NCBI RefSeq assembly: GCF_025947185.1 | Contig: NZ_CP110001.1 | Location: 2,108,001 to 2,172,000 of the forward strand | Source: Flavobacterium sp. N2038 | GTDB taxonomy: Bacteria; Bacteroidota; Bacteroidia; Flavobacteriales; Flavobacteriaceae | Reading direction: 5' to 3' | Length of the DNA stretch: 64,000 bases | Part shown: positions 25,844 to 33,514 of the stretch, in pieces | How the letters are laid out: each line of letters begins with the position of its first letter | Position numbering within the stretch: the first letter of the stretch is position 1 | Made by a program: the position numbers and the translations under genes | The notes under the pieces: generated by a model | What the model was told of the DNA's origin: nothing | The model's input: only the letters and a program-made list of their open reading frames with translations | Database searches by the model: none

Positions 25844-26632
25844 ATGCAAAACTTAAAAACACCAAAATTGACGATTGTTGGCGCAGGTCCGGGCGACGTT
25901 GAACTGATTACGATGAAAGCTATAAAAGTTTTAAAAAGTGCCGATGTAGTTTTGTATGATGCTTTAGTCAACGAAGAATTGTTAGAATATGCATCAAATG
26001 CAGAAATTGTTTTTGTTGGAAAAAGATTAGGCTGTCACGCTTACACGCAAGATCAAATTAATGATTTAATTGTTTCTATGGCAAAAAGTCACGGACATGT
26101 GGTGCGTCTAAAAGGCGGTGATCCGTTTGTTTTTGGACGAGGAAGCGAAGAAATCGAGTTTGCAGAAGCATTTGGAATTGAAACGGCTATTGTTCCCGGA
26201 ATTTCATCTGCTTTGGGTGTTCCAGCCTCAGTTGGAATTAGTTTAACACAACGAAAAGTGGCTGAAAGTTTCTGGGTAATTACCGGAACAACTTCTGATC
26301 ATAAACTGTCAAAAGATGTTCTTTTGGCTTCAAAGTCGACAGCGACTGTGGTAATTTTGATGGGAATGCATAAATTGAACGAAATAATTTCGATTTATCA
26401 GGAAAACAGAAATGATGATTTACCAGTTGCTATTATTCAGAACGGAACTAAAAATTCGGAACAAAAAGTGATTGGAACTATTAATACAATCACTAAATTG
26501 GTTGCTGAAAAAAATATATCATCGCCTGCTATTATTGTGATTGGAGAAGTAGTAAGAAACACTTCAAGCTGGATTTCCTATTTTCAGGAACATTTTGAAG
26601 ATGAATTCATTTTTCAGAATTTAAATTTATAA
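25844..26632 (+). CDS. cobA: Uroporphyrinogen-III C-methyltransferase
   Basis: 262 residues, the monofunctional SUMT type. Motifs: TIVGAGPGDVELITMKAIKVLKSADVVLYD at the N-terminus, RLKGGDPFVFGRGSEE and VPGISSALGVPASVGISLTQR. It methylates uroporphyrinogen III twice with S-adenosylmethionine to give precorrin-2, the siroheme precursor. No CysG oxidase/ferrochelatase domain is fused. The siroheme need comes from the NirB nitrite reductase at 48.6 kb, so this gene joins the Moco genes as part of the nitrate assimilation programme. Confidence 0.95.
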   Translation: MQNLKTPKLTIVGAGPGDVELITMKAIKVLKSADVVLYDALVNEELLEYASNAEIVFVGKRLGCHAYTQDQINDLIVSMAKSHGHVVRLKGGDPFVFGRGSEEIEFAEAFGIETAIVPGISSALGVPASVGISLTQRKVAESFWVITGTTSDHKLSKDVLLASKSTATVVILMGMHKLNEIISIYQENRNDDLPVAIIQNGTKNSEQKVIGTINTITKLVAEKNISSPAIIVIGEVVRNTSSWISYFQEHFEDEFIFQNLNL

Positions 26633-26634
26633 AA

Positions 26635-26871
26635 ATGATCGAGATTAAATATTTTGGAGCTGTTGCCGAAAAGACAAAATGTGAGTTCGAAAAGTTATCT
26701 TTTTCTGAAGTTTCACTGCAAGATTTGTTGCGTGATTTAGAAGAAAAATACCAATTTGAATCACTTTCTTTCAGCGTAGCGGTAAATCAAAAAATAGTTT
26801 CAAAAGTAGCAGCATATGATTTGCAGACCAATGATATTGTTGCTTTATTACCGCCGTTTGCCGGAGGATAA
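26635..26871 (+). CDS. moaD: Molybdopterin synthase small subunit
   Basis: 78 residues with a ubiquitin-like pattern and the C-terminal Gly-Gly (LLPPFAGG) that is adenylated and then thiocarboxylated. It carries sulfur to molybdopterin synthase. Begins 2 bases after the cobA stop and is followed 8 bases later by moeB, its activating enzyme. The partner MoaE lies at 28369. Confidence 0.93.
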   Translation: MIEIKYFGAVAEKTKCEFEKLSFSEVSLQDLLRDLEEKYQFESLSFSVAVNQKIVSKVAAYDLQTNDIVALLPPFAGG

Positions 26872-26879
26872 AATTAGTT

Positions 26880-27953
26880 ATGAGTGCATCAAACCGATAT
26901 AACCGACAAATAATTCTTCCTGAAATAGGAGAGGATGGTCAGTACAAATTATCGAAATCTAAAGTTTTGGTTATTGGTGCCGGAGGTTTGGGCGCGGCAA
27001 TTCTGCCTTATTTGGCTGCCGCCGGAGTTGGCGAAATTGGAATTGTAGATGATGATGTTTTAGAGATTTCAAATTTACATCGTCAGGTAATTTACAAGAG
27101 TTTTGCGGTTGGAAAATCTAAAGTTGAAGAAGCCAAACTGATGATTTCAGAATTGAATCCGTTGGTAAAAGTCAATGCTTTTGCTGAGAAATTATCAGGT
27201 AAAAATGCCATTTCGTTATTTGAAAAATACGATATTATTGTTGACGCAACAGACAATATTTCGATTAAATATTTAATTAATGATACTTGTCTGGTGGCTA
27301 ATAAACCAATGGTTTACGGATCTATTTTTAGATTTCAAGGGCAAGTTTCAGTTTTCAATTATCAAAACGGTCCAACATACAGATGTTTGTATCCAGATGA
27401 AAACAGCAATGCATTAAATTGTGAAGATGCCGGAGTAATTGGAATTTCAGTTGGAATTATTGGAATGTTTCAGGCAAATGAAGTTTTGAAAATGATTTTA
27501 GGAATTGGAGAGGTTTTAAGTGGAAAAATATTGGTGTATAATATTCTGAACAACGAACAGCAAAAGTATGATTTTGATAAAAGTGATTTTGAGTCAATAA
27601 GCAGAGAAGCATTCGAAGAAAAATATAATAAATCTGAAGTCGAAGAAATAAGTTTTGAATCGGTTTTGGATGAAATAAATAATGATGAGGTTCTTTTTTT
27701 AGATGTTAGAAATGAAGATGAACTGCCTAAAATCAGTTTAAAAAATCAAGTTCAAATTCCTTTAATGAATTTAGAAAATGAGATTCAAAAACTAAATAAA
27801 AACCAAACGATTTATGTTTATTGTCAATCCGGAATTAGAAGCAAAATCGCAGCAGAATTGCTTCAAAAGCATCAATTTGAGAATATAAAAAGTATTGCTG
27901 GCGGAGCTTTGGCAATGAAACAATTATTAAAAGAAGAAGGAATTAAAGTTTAG
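26880..27953 (+). CDS. moeB: Molybdopterin-synthase adenylyltransferase with C-terminal rhodanese
   Basis: 357 residues. N-terminal E1/ThiF domain: YNRQIILPEIGEDGQYKL, VLVIGAGGLGAAILPYLAAAG, DDDVLEISNLHRQVIY and DATDNISIKYLIND. It adenylates the MoaD C-terminus. A rhodanese domain (about residues 255-357) carries YVYCQSGIRS with the catalytic Cys intact, so this protein can both activate MoaD and deliver persulfide sulfur, as in MOCS3-type enzymes. The usual zinc Cys pairs of MoeB are not evident; only CLYPDENSNALNC-type cysteines are seen. Confidence 0.92.
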   Translation: MSASNRYNRQIILPEIGEDGQYKLSKSKVLVIGAGGLGAAILPYLAAAGVGEIGIVDDDVLEISNLHRQVIYKSFAVGKSKVEEAKLMISELNPLVKVNAFAEKLSGKNAISLFEKYDIIVDATDNISIKYLINDTCLVANKPMVYGSIFRFQGQVSVFNYQNGPTYRCLYPDENSNALNCEDAGVIGISVGIIGMFQANEVLKMILGIGEVLSGKILVYNILNNEQQKYDFDKSDFESISREAFEEKYNKSEVEEISFESVLDEINNDEVLFLDVRNEDELPKISLKNQVQIPLMNLENEIQKLNKNQTIYVYCQSGIRSKIAAELLQKHQFENIKSIAGGALAMKQLLKEEGIKV

Positions 27954-27963
27954 ATAATTAAGT

Positions 27964-28257
27964 ATGAAGTTAAGTAATTCGTTTAGTGGAGCATTAAGAA
28001 CATTTTCTTATTTTATGGCAAGTGGAAGTCATTATAATTTGGAAGGAATAGATTATCTATCACTTTATGGAGATGAACCCAGTGCAATCGAACAAGTATT
28101 TGCAATATATGCAAATGTAATTGAAATGGATGAAGAAGGAAATGTACTTAATGCCAGATATGCTGATATCAGAGCAACTGATTATTTAAAGCAATATTGT
28201 GATCCAAATTTTATAGTTGAGCCGCCTTATGAAGATTGGGAGGTAGCATTATATTAA
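27964..28257 (+). CDS. Hypothetical protein in the Moco operon
   Basis: 97 residues, family not recognised. Soluble and acidic, with aromatic-rich ends (RTFSYFMASGSHYNLEG at the start, PPYEDWEVALY at the end). It starts 10 bases after moeB on the same strand, and an intergenic repeat follows its stop, so it seems to be the last gene of the mobA-moeB transcript. Nothing in the sequence shows a Moco function. Confidence 0.7.
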   Translation: MKLSNSFSGALRTFSYFMASGSHYNLEGIDYLSLYGDEPSAIEQVFAIYANVIEMDEEGNVLNARYADIRATDYLKQYCDPNFIVEPPYEDWEVALY

Positions 28258-28368
28258 GGTTTTACAAAATAAAAATTCGTGCTAATTCGTGAAATTCGTG
28301 GCAAAAAAAAAAATCATTTTAATCCATATATCCCGATAGCTATCGGGAGTGGCCTAAAAAAATAAAAA
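28258..28368. repeat. TTCGTGGCA repeat and CCCGATAGCTATCGGG palindrome
   Basis: Half a copy of the dispersed element (ATTCGTGCTAATTCGTGAAATTCGTGGCAA, 28275-28304) is followed by the perfect palindrome CCCGATAGCTATCGGG (28331-28346). A similar CCCGAAAGTTATCGGG stands at about 53708-53723. No gene. Confidence 0.7.
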
Positions 28369-28806
28369 ATGAGTAAAAATGTATTTGTAGAAGGACCAAT
28401 TTCTCCTGAATTTATAGCGGAGTCGATCGCCAAACACCAATCAAAACACACGATTGGAGCGCATAATATTTTTCTGGGTCAGGTTCGTGCCGATGTGATT
28501 CATGATAATACAGTTGTAGCAATCGATTATTCGGCATATACTGATATGGCGAACGAAGCTTTGTATGCGATTCGTGAAAAAGCTTTCGCTAAATTCGACT
28601 TAACCTGTATGCACATTTACCATAGTTTGGGCGTTGTAAAGGCAGGCGAAATCTGTTTGTTCGTTTTTGTTTCGGCAACACGACGCAAACAAGTTTATGA
28701 AGCCACAGAAGCTATTGTAAACTGGATTAAAACCGATGTACCGATTTTTGGTAAAGAAATGTTTGAGAACGATACATTCACCTGGAAACAAAACACTAAT
28801 GGTTGA
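28369..28806 (+). CDS. moaE: Molybdopterin synthase large (catalytic) subunit
   Basis: 145 residues. Family motifs include HTIGAHNIFLGQVR, YSAYTDMANEAL, IYHSLGVVKAGEICLFVFVSATRRKQVYEA and VNWIKTDVPIFGKEMF with the catalytic Lys pair. With thiocarboxylated MoaD it converts cyclic pyranopterin monophosphate to molybdopterin. Its stop overlaps the moaC start by 8 bases, so translation of the two is coupled. Confidence 0.94.
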   Translation: MSKNVFVEGPISPEFIAESIAKHQSKHTIGAHNIFLGQVRADVIHDNTVVAIDYSAYTDMANEALYAIREKAFAKFDLTCMHIYHSLGVVKAGEICLFVFVSATRRKQVYEATEAIVNWIKTDVPIFGKEMFENDTFTWKQNTNG

Positions 28807-29713
28807 TATTACGCATAAAATAAGTACTTTAAGAGTCGCAACCGCAACTGCAATTGTAAAAGTTAGTAAACAGGAAACAATTGATGCTGTAGTGAACAAT
28901 TTGGTACCGAAAGGGAATGTATTCGAAATGGCAAAAACTGCAGGATTGTTTGCGGTAAAAAACACACACTTGTCTATTCCGGATTGTCACCCGCTTCCTA
29001 TTGAATTTACAGCAGTAGAGTACAATATTGAAGGTTTGGAAATTCACATAATTTTCAAAGTAAAAACGGTTTACAAAACCGGCGTTGAGGTTGAAGCCAT
29101 GCATGGCGCATCTATTGTCGCGTTGACTATGTACGATATGCTGAAACCAATTGATAAAGAAATCGAAATTTCAACTATCAGATTAGTCAATAAAGAAGGC
29201 GGAAAATCGTCATTCAAAAATAAATTTCCGAATGTAATTAAAGCAGCAGTTTTTGTTTGTTCTGATTCCATTTTTGCAGGAGATAAAGAAGATCGTTCCG
29301 GAAAAGTTATTGTAGAAAAATTAGATTCATATGGAGTTGAAACTTCTCATTATGAAATTATTCCCGATGAATTGGATGTTATTCAGGAAAGAACAAAAGC
29401 TTTCACTAAAGATAATCAGTTAGTCATTTTTACAGGCGGAACGGGTTTATCTCCTAGAGATGTTACTCCGGAAGCTTTGGCGCCATTACTAGAAAGCAGA
29501 ATTCCGGGAATTGAAGAAGCAATTCGTAATTATGGACAACAAAGAATGCCTTATGCTATGTTGTCGAGAACTGTTGCAGGAACTTTAGGTAAAACAGTAG
29601 TTTTGGCTTTACCTGGATCAACAAACGGCGCAAGAGAATCTATGGATGCTGTTTTTCCGCATTTGTTGCATGTCTTTCATATTTTAAAAGGAAAAAATCA
29701 TGACAGCCTCTAA
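28799..29713 (+). CDS. moaCB: Bifunctional MoaC-MogA/MoaB fusion
   Basis: 304 residues from ATG 28799; an earlier in-frame start at 28736 lies deep inside moaE and is rejected. Residues 1-150 are MoaC (cyclic pyranopterin monophosphate synthase accessory protein): ISTLRVATATAIVKV, TAGLFAVKNTHLSIPDCHPL, GVEVEAMHGASIVALTMYDMLKP. Residues about 165-304 are a MogA/MoaB molybdopterin adenylyltransferase: AVFVCSDSIFAGDKEDRSGK, FTGGTGLSPRDVTPEAL, MLSRTVAGTLGKTVVLALPGS. The two steps sit before and after molybdopterin synthase in the pathway. MoaC-MoaB fusions are known in other bacteria. Confidence 0.93.
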   Translation: MVDITHKISTLRVATATAIVKVSKQETIDAVVNNLVPKGNVFEMAKTAGLFAVKNTHLSIPDCHPLPIEFTAVEYNIEGLEIHIIFKVKTVYKTGVEVEAMHGASIVALTMYDMLKPIDKEIEISTIRLVNKEGGKSSFKNKFPNVIKAAVFVCSDSIFAGDKEDRSGKVIVEKLDSYGVETSHYEIIPDELDVIQERTKAFTKDNQLVIFTGGTGLSPRDVTPEALAPLLESRIPGIEEAIRNYGQQRMPYAMLSRTVAGTLGKTVVLALPGSTNGARESMDAVFPHLLHVFHILKGKNHDSL

Positions 29714-30707
29714 CACTATTTTGACGGATGGTTTTGGGCGCAGACATAATTATCTGCGTATTTCGCTGCTGGAAAAATGCAACCTGCGTTGTACGTATTG
29801 CATGCCTGCTGACGGAATCGCACTTTCTCCAAAAGCCAGTTTAATGACGGCTGAAGAGATTTTTGCCATTGCTCAGACTTTCGTAGAAAATGGTGTTGAC
29901 AAAATTAGACTTACAGGTGGTGAGCCTTTATTAAGAAAAGATTTTCCTGAAATCGTTTTTAAATTGTCTCAATTAGAGATTTCTCTTTCTATTACCACAA
30001 ACGGAATTCTGATCGACCGTCATATCGACGTTTTAAAGCAGTATAAAGTCAAAAAGATCAATTTGAGTTTAGACACCCTGATTTCGTCAAAATTTCATTC
30101 TATAACACTTAGAAATCAGTTTGAGAAGGTTATTGATAATCTGTATCTGCTTTTGAATAATGATTTTGAAGTAAAAGTAAATGTAGTTTTAATAAAAGGT
30201 TTTAATGATAATGAAATTGTAGATTTTGTGAAGTTAACACAGTTTTTGCCGATTTCAGTTCGCTTTATTGAGTTTATGCCTTTTGCAGGAAACGAATGGG
30301 ATAGGAGTAAAATGGTTTCTCAGAAAGAGATATTGTCTTTGGTTGAAACAGAATTTTCTTTAGATGAAATTCAGAAATTAGAGGACGAAAAAAACTTCAC
30401 AGCCAGAACGTATAAAATAAAAGGATTTCAAGGTAATTTCGGAATTATAAGCTCGATTACCAATCCGTTTTGTGACAGTTGTAACCGTATTCGCCTCACA
30501 GCAGACGGAAAAATAAAGAATTGTCTTTTCTCAAATTCAGAAACTGATTTGTTAACAGCTTTCAGAAAAGGAGAATCAATAACCAATTTAATATCCGATT
30601 CTATTCAGAATAAAAAGAAAGTCAGAGCCGGAATGGTTAGCGTTTCTGAAATGGATGATCCGGCACTTCACTTTGATAATCGTAGTATGATTGCGATTGG
30701 GGGGTGA
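29700..30707 (+). CDS. moaA: GTP 3',8-cyclase (radical SAM)
   Basis: 335 residues. N-terminal radical-SAM cluster CNLRCTYC (CX3CX2C) in LRISLLEKCNLRCTYCMP, TGGEPLLRKDF for SAM binding, and the C-terminal second cluster in NPFCDSCNRIRLTADGKIKNCLFS. The canonical C-terminal GG is present (MIAIGG). It catalyses the first step of molybdenum cofactor synthesis from GTP with MoaC. The start overlaps the moaCB stop by 14 bases. Last gene of the Moco cluster. Confidence 0.95.
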   Translation: MTASNTILTDGFGRRHNYLRISLLEKCNLRCTYCMPADGIALSPKASLMTAEEIFAIAQTFVENGVDKIRLTGGEPLLRKDFPEIVFKLSQLEISLSITTNGILIDRHIDVLKQYKVKKINLSLDTLISSKFHSITLRNQFEKVIDNLYLLLNNDFEVKVNVVLIKGFNDNEIVDFVKLTQFLPISVRFIEFMPFAGNEWDRSKMVSQKEILSLVETEFSLDEIQKLEDEKNFTARTYKIKGFQGNFGIISSITNPFCDSCNRIRLTADGKIKNCLFSNSETDLLTAFRKGESITNLISDSIQNKKKVRAGMVSVSEMDDPALHFDNRSMIAIGG

Positions 30708-30902
30708 AAGTTAATTGTTAATTGTAATTCATTACTATATGCCCTTCTCCCGAAACCTCGGGATCGTTCAGGGTGACAATACTTTTGTCAGGCTTAGCGA
30801 AGTCGAAGCTTTTTTATACATAGTTTTGTCATTTCTGAAATGAGAAAAAATGAGCATAAAAAAAGGTTCAACTTTTTTAAAGTTAAACCTTTCCTTAAAT
30901 TA
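30708..30902 (-). terminator. moaA/Lys-rich gene convergent region with terminator
   Basis: At 30859-30892, AAAGGTTTAACTT and AAGTTGAACCTT (minus strand) form a stem followed by TTTTTTTATG, a good intrinsic terminator for the Lys/Ala-rich gene. At about 30743-30812 is a diverged copy of the CCCGAAACCTCGGG / GAAGTCGAAG dispersed repeat after moaA. Confidence 0.7.
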
Positions 30903-31514
30903 TTATTTTTTCTTTTTAGCTTTTGCCTTTTTTTTAGCTTTAGCTTTCTTTTTTGCAATCTTTTTCGCCTTAGCTTTTTCTTTCGCTTTTTTAGCTTTTT
31001 CTTTTTTCTTCGCAGCTGCTTTTAGCTTGGCTTTTTTAGCTTTCTCTTTCTTTTTGTCGTTTTTGGCTTTTTCTTTTTTCTTTGCTACTTTCTTTTTAGC
31101 CTTTTCTTTTTCTTTGTCTTTCACTTTTTTCTTCTTATTATCGTTAGACTTATTTTTAGCCGTTTCTTCAGTTACAGCGACTTCTGTTGTTTTTTCTTCT
31201 TTTAATTCAACAATTGATTCAATAACAGCTGGTTTTACTACAGGAGCTGTCACTTTTTTTGCAGGAGTTCTGCGTACGGCAGGTTTTACTGTTGCAGTAG
31301 GAGCTGCTGTTTTTACAACTGGTTTAGCAGGCGTTTTTGCTGCAGTTGGTTTAGCAGTTGGTTTAGCAGTTGTTGCAGGTTTAGCAGCAGCCGGTTTGCG
31401 TACTGGTGTTTTTGCAGGCGCCGTATTTACTGGTTTTTCTGTTGCTGGCTTTGCAGTTTCTGCTACCGGAGAATCGATTTTCTCAGGAGTGGTTTCTTCG
31501 GTTTTGTTTTCCAT
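30903..31514 (-). CDS. Lys/Ala/Pro-rich low-complexity (histone H1-like) protein
   Basis: 203 residues of strongly biased composition. The first 35 residues are mixed and acidic, residues about 35-95 are Pro/Ala/Thr/Lys repeats (AAKPATTAKPTAKPTAAKTP), followed by an acidic patch (VELKEEKTTEVAVTEET), and residues about 115-203 are almost only Lys, Ala and Glu (KKEKAKKAKEKAKAKK). The design resembles eukaryotic histone H1 tails and the bacterial AlgP/Hc1-like DNA-binding proteins. It is probably a nucleoid or RNA-binding protein, but no folded domain is present. Its plus-strand shadow is a long Phe-rich frame and is not a gene. Confidence 0.75.
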   Translation of the reverse strand: MENKTEETTPEKIDSPVAETAKPATEKPVNTAPAKTPVRKPAAAKPATTAKPTAKPTAAKTPAKPVVKTAAPTATVKPAVRRTPAKKVTAPVVKPAVIESIVELKEEKTTEVAVTEETAKNKSNDNKKKKVKDKEKEKAKKKVAKKKEKAKNDKKKEKAKKAKLKAAAKKKEKAKKAKEKAKAKKIAKKKAKAKKKAKAKKKK

Positions 31515-31888
31515 ATAAATGTACTTTTGATGAGTATGTTAATAACAATGTGACTAAATTGTTAAGTTTCAGTTAAGTAAAGATAATTATAAAACAAGCT
31601 ACTCAATGTTAAGCTTTTTAGTTTTTTTTAAAATTAAATGGCTGATGTTTAAACATTTAATTTTTTAGCCGAAATTTAAAAGTGAAATCTCTTAACAATT
31701 CTACATGAAAAAATGGAAGAAATTGCTGTATAATTGTGAGTGGTGAAATGTAAGATGTTCCAAATAGTTTTTTTTGAAAATGAGTGCCCTGGCCCTGATG
31801 GGAGCGGCATCCTTTTATCGCGCCGTGGCGGATAAAAGATATAGCGGACAGCAGGAATAGCTCCAAATAAATATTCTGAATTTCCTGA
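31515..31888. repeat. Intergenic region with dispersed GCGGCATCCTTTTA/ATAGCGGA element
   Basis: 31515-31780 is AT-rich and holds the presumed promoter of the Lys-rich gene but no gene. At 31785-31864 lies a palindromic element: GGGAGCGGCATCCTTTTAT, a variable GC stem, then AAAAGATATAGCGGACAGC. A second copy is at 61284-61374. A 69-codon open frame across the element is a by-product of the repeat. Confidence 0.65.
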
Positions 31889-33319
31889 TTAGTTTTTTAC
31901 CAGTTCTAAAATTCTGAAATTGCTTTTTGGCGCTTCACACAGGGAACAGCAATATGTATCGGATAAATCAGTAAAAAGAAGTCCTTTTGGAATTCCCTGA
32001 CTTTCGTCTCCATATTCCGGATTGTAAAGCGTGAGGCATTCCTGACATTGGTAAATGTCTATTTGTGGTTTTTCTTTTTTCTGCGGATTATCGGTTGTTT
32101 CCGATGCGGTATTTCCGAGTTCGTCGAAATATTTTCGGCTTAATTCAATTAAAATGGTAGGAAGTTCCAGTTTGTCAATATCCTGAGAGTGTACAATATA
32201 TTCACGTGTATTTGGATCAAAATTCCTGGCAAATAAAACATTATAGGTATCTCTGATTTTGATGGATTCCAGAGCTGCCGGAAGCTCGTTTTTTTCGATG
32301 ACAATCGAAGTGAAATAATGTCCGTCGCGATTGTATTCTGAAATTCCAAAATTCAATCCGTAAGTGCTGATGTCAAATTGATCTAATGTTCGAACCAAGA
32401 AAGTTTTCAGATTCAGAGCCCATTCCATTGCGACTGGTAAATGCCAGTTTAATTCCAGTAAAGAATGACGGACGTTTATTCCGCGTTTACCCAGGAATTT
32501 TTCCCATTCCAGTTTTCTGTCTTTTGGAATTCCTTTTATAATAAATGACTTCCATGGTGTAATACAGATTTTCCCAATTTTGCATTCAAAGCACAAATCG
32601 CACATTTCTTGCAAAAAATCCAGATCGTACTGATTATTGCGCCAATATAATCCCAGCCAGTATTGATCGATTCCCATTCTGTTCATTCCTTCGTAATATG
32701 GAAATGGGTAAAACGGAATATTTAAAGGTTTGTCGATTGTTCTGTTATTGGTGTCTAATGTTTCGCTGACCATTGTGAAAAGTAATTCAATATCAATTGA
32801 ATCTTCTTCTGAAATTTTTTCGATTTCATAATAGATTTTGGCCAGATCCCAGCTGTAGATCAAAACGGGATAGACTTCCATTTTCTCCCATTTTGGAAGA
32901 CGAATGTATAAATACCAATAATCTTCGTGCTCTGAAGCGATAAAATTCAGATGCCCCGTAAATAAAGGAACCAATTGCTGTCTTGGGTCAGTTATATTGA
33001 CTTTTAATTTTGGCTGTTCTTTAAATTCTTCTAAAATATATAAAAAACGATTTCCTGTAAGCCAATTTGTATTTCTGAAGATATCTGTTGAAACATAGGA
33101 GGAAACGATATTATTACCGCTTTTTTGGTCAGGATAAACGAAATGATGTTTGCCCAAAGTAGTTTTATCCAAAGATTTAAAACCTTGCGGGAAAATAATA
33201 TCCTGTCTGGAACCAAACGAAATAGAATCCAGACCTTTTTCTAAAGCAATATTTACTACTTCTCGTAATTCTCCTGGCGAAATAACGCCTCCTTTTACTA
33301 TTAATCTTGTTAGTTCCAT
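31889..33319 (-). CDS. Rubredoxin domain protein with nitrite/sulfite reductase-like N-terminal region
   Basis: 476 residues. The N-terminal region begins with a ferredoxin-like half domain seen in siroheme nitrite/sulfite reductases (GVISPGELREVVNIALEKGLDSISFGSRQDI), and the centre has two cysteine clusters (CDLCFECKIGKICITPWKSFIIKGI). The C-terminal ~50 residues are a rubredoxin: YQCQECLTLYNPEYGDESQGIPKG...CCSLCEAPKSNF, giving CxxC and CxxC iron ligands. It probably passes electrons in the nitrate assimilation system. It lies 195 bases downstream of the nitrate reductase gene on the same strand. Exact role unknown; the domain reading is reliable. Confidence 0.82.
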   Translation of the reverse strand: MELTRLIVKGGVISPGELREVVNIALEKGLDSISFGSRQDIIFPQGFKSLDKTTLGKHHFVYPDQKSGNNIVSSYVSTDIFRNTNWLTGNRFLYILEEFKEQPKLKVNITDPRQQLVPLFTGHLNFIASEHEDYWYLYIRLPKWEKMEVYPVLIYSWDLAKIYYEIEKISEEDSIDIELLFTMVSETLDTNNRTIDKPLNIPFYPFPYYEGMNRMGIDQYWLGLYWRNNQYDLDFLQEMCDLCFECKIGKICITPWKSFIIKGIPKDRKLEWEKFLGKRGINVRHSLLELNWHLPVAMEWALNLKTFLVRTLDQFDISTYGLNFGISEYNRDGHYFTSIVIEKNELPAALESIKIRDTYNVLFARNFDPNTREYIVHSQDIDKLELPTILIELSRKYFDELGNTASETTDNPQKKEKPQIDIYQCQECLTLYNPEYGDESQGIPKGLLFTDLSDTYCCSLCEAPKSNFRILELVKN

Positions 33320-33514
33320 TTTTCTTTTTGTTTCAGGTTTCAGGTTTCAGGTTTTCTTTGTTTCAGGTTTCAAGTTTCAAGTTTGTCAGGCTGAGCGGAG
33401 TCGAAGCCCTTTACGTTTAGCCCTTCGACTCCGCTCAGGGTGACGTTGCGTTGTTTCAAGTTTCAGGTTTCACGTTCCAATAAACTTGAAATTTGAAACC
33501 TGAAACAAAACAAA
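33320..33514. repeat. TTTCAGGTTTCA direct repeats and GAAGTCGAAG-type inverted repeat
   Basis: Short direct repeats TTTCAGGTTTCA/TTTCAAGTTTCA (33329-33385 and 33454-33507) flank an inverted pair TGTCAGGCTGAGCGGAGTCG and CGACTCCGCTCAGGGTGACG (33386-33444). No gene. It divides the nitrate reductase gene from the rubredoxin gene. Confidence 0.75.

Noticed and set aside
30850..31518. 222-codon Phe/Ala-rich plus-strand frame
   Set aside because: It is the antisense shadow of the Lys/Ala-rich gene: Lys codons read backwards as Phe. Its start overlaps the terminator.
31657..31866. 69-codon minus-strand frame
   Set aside because: It is created by the GCGGCATCCTTTTA/ATAGCGGA repeat element that also occurs near 61.3 kb; no start context or family.
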